A DNA stretch of 58,937 nt, from the NCBI GenBank assembly GCA_024762795.1, contig JANTGS010000008.1, positions 1 to 58,937 of the forward strand, in the 5' to 3' direction. Below the pieces are notes generated by a model. That model worked only from the letters and a program-made list of their open reading frames with translations. It had not been told where the DNA came from and did not search any database. How positions within the stretch are numbered: the first letter of the stretch is position 1; each line of letters begins with the position of its first letter. This document shows, piece after piece, positions 22,817 to 30,935 of the stretch. This DNA comes from Flavobacteriaceae bacterium. GTDB taxonomy: Bacteria; Bacteroidota; Bacteroidia; Flavobacteriales; Flavobacteriaceae. A program made the position numbers and the translations under genes.

Positions 22817-23956
22817 ATGCAAAGTATCTATTTAGACAATGCAGCTTCAACCCCGGTGGATCCGGAAGTGGTCAAGGTAATGACAGAAACCATGCTGGAA
22901 ACATCCGGTAATCCATCGTCAACTCATCACTTTGGCAGAAAAGCACGGGTTTTACTGGAAACTTCAAGAAAAGAAATTGCTGCGCTGCTGAATTGCAGTT
23001 CCGGCGAAATCATCTTTACCTCCGGAGGCAGTGAAGCCGATAATCTTATCCTGTTCAATGCTATTACCAATCTTGGAGTGGAAAGAATTATTTCGTCTGA
23101 GATCGAGCATCCGGCCGTGTTAAATACGATCAAAAATCTTTCAGATCAGCATAAAACAGAAGTGAAATATGTTAATTTAGACCCCATGGGTTCTATCGAT
23201 TACCATCATCTGGAAGAACTTCTAAAGGCTTCAGAAAAGAAAACCCTGGTCAGCCTGATGCTGGCCAATAACGAGATCGGGAATCTTTTAGATGTTGCCA
23301 AAGTATCCGGCCTTTGCAAAGAACACAAGGCTTTATTTCATTCTGATACCGTACAATATATTACTCATTCACCTGTTGACCTGCAAAAAACACCCATCGA
23401 CTTTCTGGTAGCCAGCGCACATAAATTCCATGGTCCTAAAGGAGTTGGATTCGCATTTTTTAAAAAAGGTTTTGGAATTAACCCCATGATTACCGGAGGA
23501 GATCAGGAGAAAGGAGCCCGGGCAGGAACCGAAAATATTCATAGCATTGCGGGAATGGCAAAGGCTCTAAAAACAGCCTTTAAGAATATGGAAGAAGATC
23601 AGAAGCACCTTAAAGCCCTAAAAGAATATTTTATCAACGACTTAAGAAAACATATACCGGGTATTCGATTTAACGGAGCTTCCACAGATTATAAAAGAAG
23701 TGTTCATCATATTCTCAATGTACGTTTTCCAAAAAAGATCCCGATGATGCTTTTTAATCTCGACTTAAAAGGGATTGCTGCTTCAGGAGGCAGTGCCTGC
23801 CAAAGTGGTAGCAATAAGGGTTCGCATGTATTAAACCGGATTCTTGATACTGAAGAATCTAAAAAAACCTCTGTACGATTTTCTTTTAGTAAATACAATA
23901 CCAAAGAAGAGATTGATAGGGTTGTTAAAGTTCTCACAGAGATTTTTAACAGATAA
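22817..23956 (+). CDS. Cysteine desulfurase (NifS/IscS family)
   Basis: 379 residues, class V aminotransferase fold. It removes sulfur from cysteine, giving alanine and an enzyme persulfide for Fe-S clusters or thio-modified tRNA. Seen: 'YLDNAASTPVDPEV', 'GGSEADNL', PLP lysine in 'SAHKFHGPKGVG', 'RAGTENI', and the catalytic Cys loop 'GSACQSGSNKGSHVL'. The residues around the Cys and the length suit the NifS-like group. mnmA, a consumer of such sulfur, is at 51.6 kb. It converges with the transsulfuration gene, with only five bases between the stop codons. Confidence 0.93.
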   Translation: MQSIYLDNAASTPVDPEVVKVMTETMLETSGNPSSTHHFGRKARVLLETSRKEIAALLNCSSGEIIFTSGGSEADNLILFNAITNLGVERIISSEIEHPAVLNTIKNLSDQHKTEVKYVNLDPMGSIDYHHLEELLKASEKKTLVSLMLANNEIGNLLDVAKVSGLCKEHKALFHSDTVQYITHSPVDLQKTPIDFLVASAHKFHGPKGVGFAFFKKGFGINPMITGGDQEKGARAGTENIHSIAGMAKALKTAFKNMEEDQKHLKALKEYFINDLRKHIPGIRFNGASTDYKRSVHHILNVRFPKKIPMMLFNLDLKGIAASGGSACQSGSNKGSHVLNRILDTEESKKTSVRFSFSKYNTKEEIDRVVKVLTEIFNR

Positions 23957-23961
23957 ATCTT

Positions 23962-25110
23962 TTACACTTTTACTTTTTTAAAGGCCTGCTCGATATCATT
24001 GATAATATCTTCCTGATTTTCAATTCCTACCGAAAAACGCAAAAGATGATCGCTGATGCCTATTTCAGCTCTTTCTTGAGCACTTAAAAGGGCATGTGAG
24101 GTTACCGATGGCATTAATATTGTTGATTCCACCCCGGCCAGGCTCATCGAGGGTTTGATCATTCTTAAAGCTTTCTGAAAAGCTATAGCATCGAGGTCTG
24201 AACGTAATTCAAACGACATCATTCCACCAAAACCATGCATTTGTGCTTTGGCGATCTGATGATTAGGATGATTTTTTAATCCGGGATAATATACTTTCTT
24301 AATCAAAGGATGAGCCTGTAAATATTCGGCTAAAACCTGTGCATTGGCATTGTGTTTCTCAACTCTTAATGCCAGTGTTTTGATACTCCTTTCCAGTAAA
24401 TAGGCCATAAAATCACTTAGATTTCCACCAAAATTTATCCCTTTTTGAAACACCTTATCCATATACTCCTGACTTCCGGCTACGGCTCCTGCAAGAATAT
24501 CGCTGTGACCGCCCAGATATTTTGTAGCACTGTGAATGGAAATATCAATTCCCAGGTCCAGAGGAGTCTGATTGATCGGTGAGGCAAAAGTATTGTCTAT
24601 CATACTGATAAGTCCGTATTTTTTGGCCAATCCGGCGACGGCTTTAATATCGGTGATTGTTAAAAGAGGATTGGATGGAGTTTCAATATAGATCACCTTT
24701 GTATTTTCTTTGATCTTTGCTTCAAAATTCGCAACATCCACCCCATCCGTAAAATCATATTCAATACCGTAATCCACAAACTCTTTTACCACAAAGTTAT
24801 GGGCTCCTCCATAGATCTCATTTTGAAAGACCACATGATCTCCCTTTTTTAAAAAGGCCAGTAAGGCTGTACTGATAGCAGCAATACCCGAACCAAAAGG
24901 CAGGGCAGCCTCTGCATTTTCCAGTACGGCGATCTTTTTACCGATCGCCTCCTGATTTGGCGTGTTAAAATAACGGGGATATCTTTTGGGTAAGTATCCT
25001 AAAAAAGGATAAGATGTTGCCATATAAATGGGGGATACTGCTCCGCCAAATTGTTCATCCCGGATTTCTCCATCGTGAACACATTTAGAATGAACTCCTT
25101 TTTTTTTCAT
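23962..25110 (-). CDS. PLP-dependent transsulfuration enzyme (cystathionine gamma-synthase/lyase family)
   Basis: 382 residues of the Cys/Met metabolism PLP family. Seen: 'AVSPIYMATSYPF', 'FGSGIAAIST', 'IYIETPSNPLLTITDI', PLP lysine in 'HSATKYLGGHSD', and 'SLAGVESTILMPSVTSH' near the C-terminus. Candidate activities are cystathionine gamma-synthase, cystathionine gamma-lyase and methionine gamma-lyase; sequence alone does not decide. It follows the glutathione peroxidase gene by 21 bases on the same strand, so they are probably co-transcribed. Confidence 0.9.
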   Translation of the reverse strand: MKKKGVHSKCVHDGEIRDEQFGGAVSPIYMATSYPFLGYLPKRYPRYFNTPNQEAIGKKIAVLENAEAALPFGSGIAAISTALLAFLKKGDHVVFQNEIYGGAHNFVVKEFVDYGIEYDFTDGVDVANFEAKIKENTKVIYIETPSNPLLTITDIKAVAGLAKKYGLISMIDNTFASPINQTPLDLGIDISIHSATKYLGGHSDILAGAVAGSQEYMDKVFQKGINFGGNLSDFMAYLLERSIKTLALRVEKHNANAQVLAEYLQAHPLIKKVYYPGLKNHPNHQIAKAQMHGFGGMMSFELRSDLDAIAFQKALRMIKPSMSLAGVESTILMPSVTSHALLSAQERAEIGISDHLLRFSVGIENQEDIINDIEQAFKKVKV

Positions 25111-25131
25111 GATCTTATTTTTCTAATGATT

Positions 25132-25713
25132 CTAGTTCGGTGTAAATCTGCTAAGATCTCTTTTCCCTTCAATCCATTCAGAAATATTAGGATCTTCAGG
25201 AGTCACTTTTGGAGCATAAATTCTAACCAGTTTACCATTTGTATCAATCAGGTATTTTTGAAAATTCCAGCCCACTTCCGAATCCATATATCCGTTCTTA
25301 GATCTTTGAGTAAGGAACTGATATACAGGATGCATTTGCTCTCCTTTTACATGTATTTTAGCCATCATTGGAAAGGTAACACCATAATTTTCTTTACAGA
25401 ATTGCGCTATTTCAGCATTAGTGCCGGGCTCTTGAGATTTAAAATCATTTGCCGGAAAGCCTACTATGACAAATCCCTTATCTTTATACTTTTTGTATAG
25501 TTTTTCCAGGCCTTCATATTGAGGTGTAAATCCACATTTTGAAGCTGTATTTACTATCATGATCTTTTTCCCTTTTAAAGAAGCAAAATCGAAAGTTTTT
25601 CCATTGATGTCTTTTACTTTAAACTGATAGATTGTTTGATCATTTTGCGCAACTGCAGTTTTTAATACAAATACCGATATCATCACCAATATCAGATAGT
25701 TTAAATTTTTCAT
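25132..25713 (-). CDS. Exported glutathione-peroxidase-family protein
   Basis: 193 residues with a signal peptide ending near VAQ (residue 23). The peroxidatic Cys is C60 in 'NTASKCGFTPQY', with the family blocks 'GFPANDF', 'FCKENYGVTFPM' and 'GWNFQKYLI'. Such bacterial enzymes usually take electrons from thioredoxin rather than glutathione. It would reduce peroxides in the periplasm. It is the first gene of a two-gene unit with the transsulfuration enzyme. Confidence 0.92.
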   Translation of the reverse strand: MKNLNYLILVMISVFVLKTAVAQNDQTIYQFKVKDINGKTFDFASLKGKKIMIVNTASKCGFTPQYEGLEKLYKKYKDKGFVIVGFPANDFKSQEPGTNAEIAQFCKENYGVTFPMMAKIHVKGEQMHPVYQFLTQRSKNGYMDSEVGWNFQKYLIDTNGKLVRIYAPKVTPEDPNISEWIEGKRDLSRFTPN

Positions 25714-25845
25714 AATTATAATTGTTAAAGTTAAATTGTTTATTTGTTTGATTTAAATATTTACCTTTTGTCTAAAAAAACATTTCAATCTGCTTTTGTC
25801 CCAAGCCTTAATCTTAAATTTTTAATCTTGAATCATAAATTTATT

Positions 25846-28800
25846 CTATTCTTTCTTATAGTATTTTTTATACTTAAAATAAGCCAGTATACTTAAAATT
25901 ACCGAGATTCCTAACCACCCCCAGATCTGAGTTGGAATCGGTGCCGATTCTCCTGAAGCATACGAATGTAATCCTGACAATAAATGATTTACTCCAAGAA
26001 AGGTCATTAAAATTACAACAAAAGAGAATACGGAGATAACATTAAATAAATATTTACCTCTTAAGCCCGGTATTATTCTCATGTGCAGCACAAAAGCATA
26101 GATCATGATACTGATCAGTGCCCAGGTTTCTTTTGGATCCCATCCCCAGTATCTTCCCCAGCTTTCATTCGCCCAGATCCCACCCAGGAAGTTTCCAATG
26201 GTAAGAAGGATTAAACCTAAAGTCAGTGACATTTCATTGATTATGGTAATTTCATCAATGGCCAGTTTTATTTTCTTTTGGTTGTTGTCATTGGTAAAAA
26301 TATATAAAACCAAAGCCAGCATCCCCAGGATCATACTGATAGTAAACGGACCGTAACTCGCCACGATGATCGCCACATGAACCATCAGCCAGTAAGAATC
26401 GAGAACAGGTACCAGATTACCAATAGAAGGATCAAGCCAGTTCCAGTGTGCTACCATAAGTAACATTGAAGTTACAAAAGTAGTAGCTGCCAGAGTTAGT
26501 GCCGATTTTTTTCCGAAAATAAGTCCGAAAAGCATTGTTGCCCACGAAACATAGATCATCGATTCATAACCATTACTCCATGGAGCATGCCCTGAAATAT
26601 ACCATCGTATCCCAAGCCCCACGGTATGATAAATAAATAATAATAAAATGATCACTGTACTGATATTGATCAGGATCCTGTTAAGTTTACTGTCTTTAAG
26701 AATATTTAGTATGACCACAATAAACATGAGCAAACTCGCCAGCATGTATTTCCAGAATAAGCCCTTAAAAATATCATATTTATTATAAAAAAGTTCCAGC
26801 TTGATCTTTTTATGCGAAGGCATCACATCGCCCCCGTATTTATCCTGAAATTTTCTGATACCTTCAACCAGTTTATCCGCATTGGTAAAATCATTTTTCT
26901 TTACATCGTTCTGTATTTCCATACTATACATTGGAAGAATCTTTGCTACAAAAAGTGAATCGTTACCTTTTAAAGCAGAATGAGATACATCTATTTGTGA
27001 GATCCATTTATGATTCTCATCCCCCGGTACAGGGAAAAAACGGTAAATACCACCGTATAAGGCTCCATAAAGAATGTTTGCCCTACCATCAATATTTAAA
27101 ACACTTTCTTCATACTTGTTTTTGATCTTCTTTTTATGAGCTTCAGCCACATCTTTTGTAAGCTTGTACTCACCATTTTCTGTAAAAAGGTCGGCAAAAC
27201 GCGCATATTTCTGATCTTCAGGAATTCCAAGCAGATCTCTTACCCGGGTATTTTCCTTTTTGATGTAAATAAAAGGTACAAAAAACCAGACTCTCGGATT
27301 GGTTACCATAGAAACCAGTACCTGATCTGCATTCAAATCTTTATAAGTATCTTTTTTACTTACTTTTCTGAGCAGCTCTGAAGCAAAGGTATTTACCGGT
27401 TTCATTCTTCCACCTTCATCCTGTATTACCAGTGAACCAAAATTTTTGGCATGTTCTTTACTTACTTTCGTGGATTGCAATAAAGAATCTATATCCGCAT
27501 TATTTTGATGATTATCCTGTGAAAAAGCGCTTAAACCGATTAAAAAGATCAGAATTGTTAGTCCGGCCTTCTTTTCTTTAATTTTTTTAAGCATTTTTCG
27601 TAAACTTCCAAAGCGAGTTTTCTTTTCAAAAAGTGTTAAGATCAATCCTAAAAACAGTAAACCGTAACCTATATATGAAGTCCAGGTTCCCAGTTTATCA
27701 TGATTCACCGATAAAAAGGTCTGCTCAACCTCACCTCTGTCGTTATAACTCGACTGGAAAAAACGATAGCCTCTGTAATCGAGTACATGGTTCATAAAAA
27801 TTCGGTAGTCAAAGGTTTTATCTTTATCGATGACCGTAACTTCACTGGCATAGGATTTCGGACTCATAGAACCGGGGTAACGATCGAGCTGGAAATCTCG
27901 TAATTTTACCGAGAAAGGCAATGTTATTTGTTTTGCTCCGTAACTGAGCCTGAAATTCAATCCGTTCAGAGAAAAACTTTCAGGTATGGACACCTGATTT
28001 GCATTTCCGGAAAGCTGAACGATTTTTTCTTCATTTCCCGAACTTATCTTTACTTCAAGCAAATCGTTAAGATGCTGATCCTTATCGGCACTTACCAGCT
28101 CCATTTTTCCTTTTTGAGGTGCATCAGGAACTACAAAACGTATATCTCCAAACTGATATAAAGAGCGCAAATGAAAATCCTGAACAGAATCTTTTGCTAC
28201 CTTTCGTTGTTCCTGAGTACTCATGATCATATAAGTACCCTCAACAGGTGTTTTGATCTTTAACGTATTATTTTCTGTAATGATATTTACAGCTCCTTCA
28301 GTAGGTTTATCAAAAGCAAAAAGAAAATTATGTAAATTGATCACTTCCCCCTGAACAAGAAAATGATCATGCCGCCCTCCTCCACCGGTCTCAACGATTT
28401 TTAAATAATTTTTTCCGTTTTCATCAGGTATGAATTTTTCAAAGGCATTGGAAATATAATTTAGATATTTCACTTCAACAGGTTTTCCTTTAAAATCGGT
28501 AGAGAGCTTAAAATCATTTCCTCCCCGAAGCAGATTGAAAAATTTTCCCGCATTGGGGGTAAATCCACCATCCTGTTCCAGAATACTGCTAAAAAGATAG
28601 CTTTTATAAACGGGATTCTTTTGCTCATTTCCATCATCAATATGCAATTTTAAATAAGCTTTATCAGAAAGCATCGTATTAGTGGTCTCTCCTTCAAAAA
28701 TAGGCATAATACCTTCAAAACTGATATAACGAGTAAATCCGGCTCCCAGAATGATCAATACAAAAGCCAAGTGAAAAGTAAGTACAGCGATTTTTTCTCT

Positions 28801-29016
28801 TCTCAACAATCTGTATTTTGAAATATTACCTATAAAATTGATCATAAAAATTACCATGATCAACTCAAACCACCAGGCATGATACACAACTGCCATAGCT
28901 GTTTGTGTACCAAAATCATTTTCAATAAAGGTGGCAATGGCCATAGAAGCAGCAAAAACAATAAATAAAATACCGGTAAGCCTGGTAGAGAATAAGAAAT
29001 TGAAAATTTTCTTCAT
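25846..29016 (-). CDS. Fused ResB-CcsA (CcsBA) cytochrome c biogenesis protein
   Basis: 1056 residues. The N-terminal part is ResB/Ccs1-like (three early membrane segments, 'YHAWWFELIMV', a long periplasmic domain and a fourth segment near 450). A middle periplasmic region of about 250 residues follows, then a multi-span CcsA domain with the tryptophan-rich haem-handling motif 'WGRYWGWDPKETWALI' near residue 960. It exports haem and attaches it to CxxCH apocytochromes in System II. The fused form is the rule in Bacteroidota. The cytochrome c'-like protein at 52.9 kb is a possible client. It is transcribed away from the MarR operon. Confidence 0.95.
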   Translation of the reverse strand: MKKIFNFLFSTRLTGILFIVFAASMAIATFIENDFGTQTAMAVVYHAWWFELIMVIFMINFIGNISKYRLLRREKIAVLTFHLAFVLIILGAGFTRYISFEGIMPIFEGETTNTMLSDKAYLKLHIDDGNEQKNPVYKSYLFSSILEQDGGFTPNAGKFFNLLRGGNDFKLSTDFKGKPVEVKYLNYISNAFEKFIPDENGKNYLKIVETGGGGRHDHFLVQGEVINLHNFLFAFDKPTEGAVNIITENNTLKIKTPVEGTYMIMSTQEQRKVAKDSVQDFHLRSLYQFGDIRFVVPDAPQKGKMELVSADKDQHLNDLLEVKISSGNEEKIVQLSGNANQVSIPESFSLNGLNFRLSYGAKQITLPFSVKLRDFQLDRYPGSMSPKSYASEVTVIDKDKTFDYRIFMNHVLDYRGYRFFQSSYNDRGEVEQTFLSVNHDKLGTWTSYIGYGLLFLGLILTLFEKKTRFGSLRKMLKKIKEKKAGLTILIFLIGLSAFSQDNHQNNADIDSLLQSTKVSKEHAKNFGSLVIQDEGGRMKPVNTFASELLRKVSKKDTYKDLNADQVLVSMVTNPRVWFFVPFIYIKKENTRVRDLLGIPEDQKYARFADLFTENGEYKLTKDVAEAHKKKIKNKYEESVLNIDGRANILYGALYGGIYRFFPVPGDENHKWISQIDVSHSALKGNDSLFVAKILPMYSMEIQNDVKKNDFTNADKLVEGIRKFQDKYGGDVMPSHKKIKLELFYNKYDIFKGLFWKYMLASLLMFIVVILNILKDSKLNRILINISTVIILLLFIYHTVGLGIRWYISGHAPWSNGYESMIYVSWATMLFGLIFGKKSALTLAATTFVTSMLLMVAHWNWLDPSIGNLVPVLDSYWLMVHVAIIVASYGPFTISMILGMLALVLYIFTNDNNQKKIKLAIDEITIINEMSLTLGLILLTIGNFLGGIWANESWGRYWGWDPKETWALISIMIYAFVLHMRIIPGLRGKYLFNVISVFSFVVILMTFLGVNHLLSGLHSYASGESAPIPTQIWGWLGISVILSILAYFKYKKYYKKE

Positions 29017-29280
29017 TTTTATTTTTAATAGTTAGAGGTGCGAAGTTAATCAAAATTAACAAATCTATTCTCTAAACCGGTTGTTATAAACTATACTATT
29101 TATCTTTTAATAAGATATTCTTATAGATGGTTTTATTCTCTAAAAATGAGTACAGACTGATCCAATATTATTCATAATGATACCTTTAAAAAAATCTTTG
29201 ATTTATTTAGATCTTTACCCGTATTCCATAAAAATTATCGTTTTACAATAAATATTTATTCTTTTAAGATAATTTTAACA

Positions 29281-29298
29281 TAGTTGCATATACAACTA
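29281..29298. promoter_or_regulatory. Probable MarR operator dyad
   Basis: TAGTTGCATATACAACTA, a near-perfect 18-bp palindrome (one mismatched pair). It lies about where the -33 element of the marR promoter should be, 45 bases before the ATG. Size, symmetry and position fit an autoregulatory MarR-family operator. Confidence 0.7.
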
Positions 29299-29314
29299 AT
29301 TAGAATATAATACT

Positions 29315-29322
29315 TATATTTG
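29315..29322 (+). promoter_or_regulatory. -7 promoter element of the marR-RND operon (TATATTTG)
   Basis: Exact TAnnTTTG match, 21 bases before the marR ATG and 16 bases after the dyad. Confidence 0.6.
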
Positions 29323-29342
29323 CCGCGATTTACAGTTTAAGG

Positions 29343-29798
29343 ATGGAAAAAATTACTTTTGAAAAAACAGTTCTGCCCCAGATCGGAATTACTGCAAAAC
29401 TAGCCGGTTTTTATATTACCGATCATTTTCATGAGAAAAATATCGATCTGTCAAAGGAACAATGGTTGATCCTGTTAAAGCTAAATGAAAAGGACGGTCA
29501 GGTTCAAAATGATCTTGCTCTTATGACCAACCGCTCAAAAACATCGCTTACAAGACTGATCAACACTATTGAAAAAAAAGGTTTTGTTCATCGTATTCAT
29601 TCTAAAGAAGATAAAAGAATCAATCATATTTTTTTAACAGAAAAAGGAAAAGAGGTTTTTGCAAGATCCTTACCTGTTCTACAAAACCTGATCAATAATT
29701 TACAGGAAGGTATTGATCCCGAAGATCTAAACAATACAATTAAAGTTCTTAATAAAATACAGAAAAACATTACTAAACACCATCTTAATATTAATTAA
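29343..29798 (+). CDS. MarR-family transcriptional regulator
   Basis: 151 residues with the MarR winged-helix layout: dimer helices at both ends, HTH near 'DLALMTNRSKTSLTRLIN', and the wing 'SKEDKRINHIFLTEKGKEVF'. It is followed with no gap by the efflux adaptor gene, so it is the first gene of a four-gene efflux operon. I infer that it represses its own operon through the dyad at 29281-29298. The ligand is unknown. Confidence 0.92.
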   Translation: MEKITFEKTVLPQIGITAKLAGFYITDHFHEKNIDLSKEQWLILLKLNEKDGQVQNDLALMTNRSKTSLTRLINTIEKKGFVHRIHSKEDKRINHIFLTEKGKEVFARSLPVLQNLINNLQEGIDPEDLNNTIKVLNKIQKNITKHHLNIN

Positions 29799-30926
29799 AT
29801 GAGAAAAATTGTCAGTATAGGTATTGGAATATTGATCCTCGCTTTGGCTTTCTTTGCCTACAAAGCTATGGTCAACAGCAACAAGAAAAAAAACAGAAAA
29901 GCTCCAAAAATAGTAAAAACAGTTTTTGTGGAAGAGGTTAAAAACCATAAGATTCCTGTGGTTATTTCTGCTAATGGAAATCTTGTTGCTAAAAACAAGA
30001 TCGATCTTTACAGTGAGGTACAAGGGGTACTTAAACCGGTTGCCAAAGATTTTAAACCCGGTAATACTTACAGAAAAGGAGAAGTTATTTTAAAGATCAA
30101 CAGTGAGGAATATTATGCCAACCTGCAGGCGCAAAAAAGTAATCTTTTTAACACCATTACTTCTATTATGCCTGATATCCGCCTGGATTATCCCGATGAG
30201 TATAAAAAATGGCAAAATTATTTAGAAGGTTTCGATTTTAGCAAGTCCACTCCTCCCCTTCCTGAGACCCATTCCGAAAAGGAAAAGTTTTTTATCTCCG
30301 GAAGAAAGATCTATACAACCTATTACAACGTAAAAAATATGGAGGTACGTTTAAGTAAATATACCATCAGAGCCCCATTTACAGGTATTTTAACCGAAGC
30401 CATGGTAACCCAGGGTACTTTGGTAAGGCCCGGACAAAAATTAGGAGAGTTTATAGATCCCAGTGTATATGAAATGGAAGTGGCTGTAAATGCTAACTAT
30501 AAAGACTTTTTACAAAAAGGAAAACTGGTTAAATTACATAATCTTGAAAAGACACAAAGCTGGACCGGCAAGGTAGTCAGGGTCAATGGTAAGGTTGATC
30601 AGGCTTCACAAACCGTTAAAGTTTATATTCAGGTAAAAGGCCGCGAATTGAGTGAAGGTATGTATTTGGAAGCCGATCTGGTAGCAAAATCTGAAAAAGA
30701 TGCCTTTGAGATTCCCAGAAAAGTGCTGGTAAATAACAACAGTGTCTATATTGTAAATGATACGGTATTAAAACTTACCCAGGTAAAACCGGTTTATTTT
30801 AAAGATCAGTCGGTAATTATTAAAGGATTGCCCGACGGAAGTAAGACTTTAAAGCAAATGGTGCCCGGAGCTTATGACGGGATGAGTGTTAAAATCTACA
30901 ACAACAATGATACTGAAAACAAATAA
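29799..30926 (+). CDS. RND efflux periplasmic adaptor (membrane fusion protein)
   Basis: 375 residues. One N-terminal membrane segment (residues about 4-24), then the HlyD/AcrA-type lipoyl half 'NKIDLYSEVQGVLKPV', a helical hairpin, the second lipoyl half 'YTIRAPFTGILTEAMVTQGTLVRPGQ' (in part), a beta-barrel and a membrane-proximal domain. It bridges the RND pump and the TolC-like channel. Its ATG follows the marR stop directly, and the pump gene starts nine bases after it. Confidence 0.93.
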   Translation: MRKIVSIGIGILILALAFFAYKAMVNSNKKKNRKAPKIVKTVFVEEVKNHKIPVVISANGNLVAKNKIDLYSEVQGVLKPVAKDFKPGNTYRKGEVILKINSEEYYANLQAQKSNLFNTITSIMPDIRLDYPDEYKKWQNYLEGFDFSKSTPPLPETHSEKEKFFISGRKIYTTYYNVKNMEVRLSKYTIRAPFTGILTEAMVTQGTLVRPGQKLGEFIDPSVYEMEVAVNANYKDFLQKGKLVKLHNLEKTQSWTGKVVRVNGKVDQASQTVKVYIQVKGRELSEGMYLEADLVAKSEKDAFEIPRKVLVNNNSVYIVNDTVLKLTQVKPVYFKDQSVIIKGLPDGSKTLKQMVPGAYDGMSVKIYNNNDTENK

Positions 30927-30935
30927 ATTTTAAGA

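Larger units (their letters stand above)
29017..29342. other. Divergent intergenic region between ccsBA and the MarR operon
   Basis: 326 AT-rich bases. It holds an 18-bp dyad (29281-29298) and a -7 element (29315-29322) serving the MarR operon. Near the ccsBA start, TAACTTCG on the minus strand (29041-29048) is one mismatch from the -7 consensus. No small gene was seen. Confidence 0.6.

Noticed and set aside
25051-25500. 149-codon plus-strand frame across the transsulfuration and peroxidase genes
   Set aside because: It is antisense to two well-supported genes, and its translation is rich in Phe, Ile and His as expected for reverse reading of AT-rich coding DNA.
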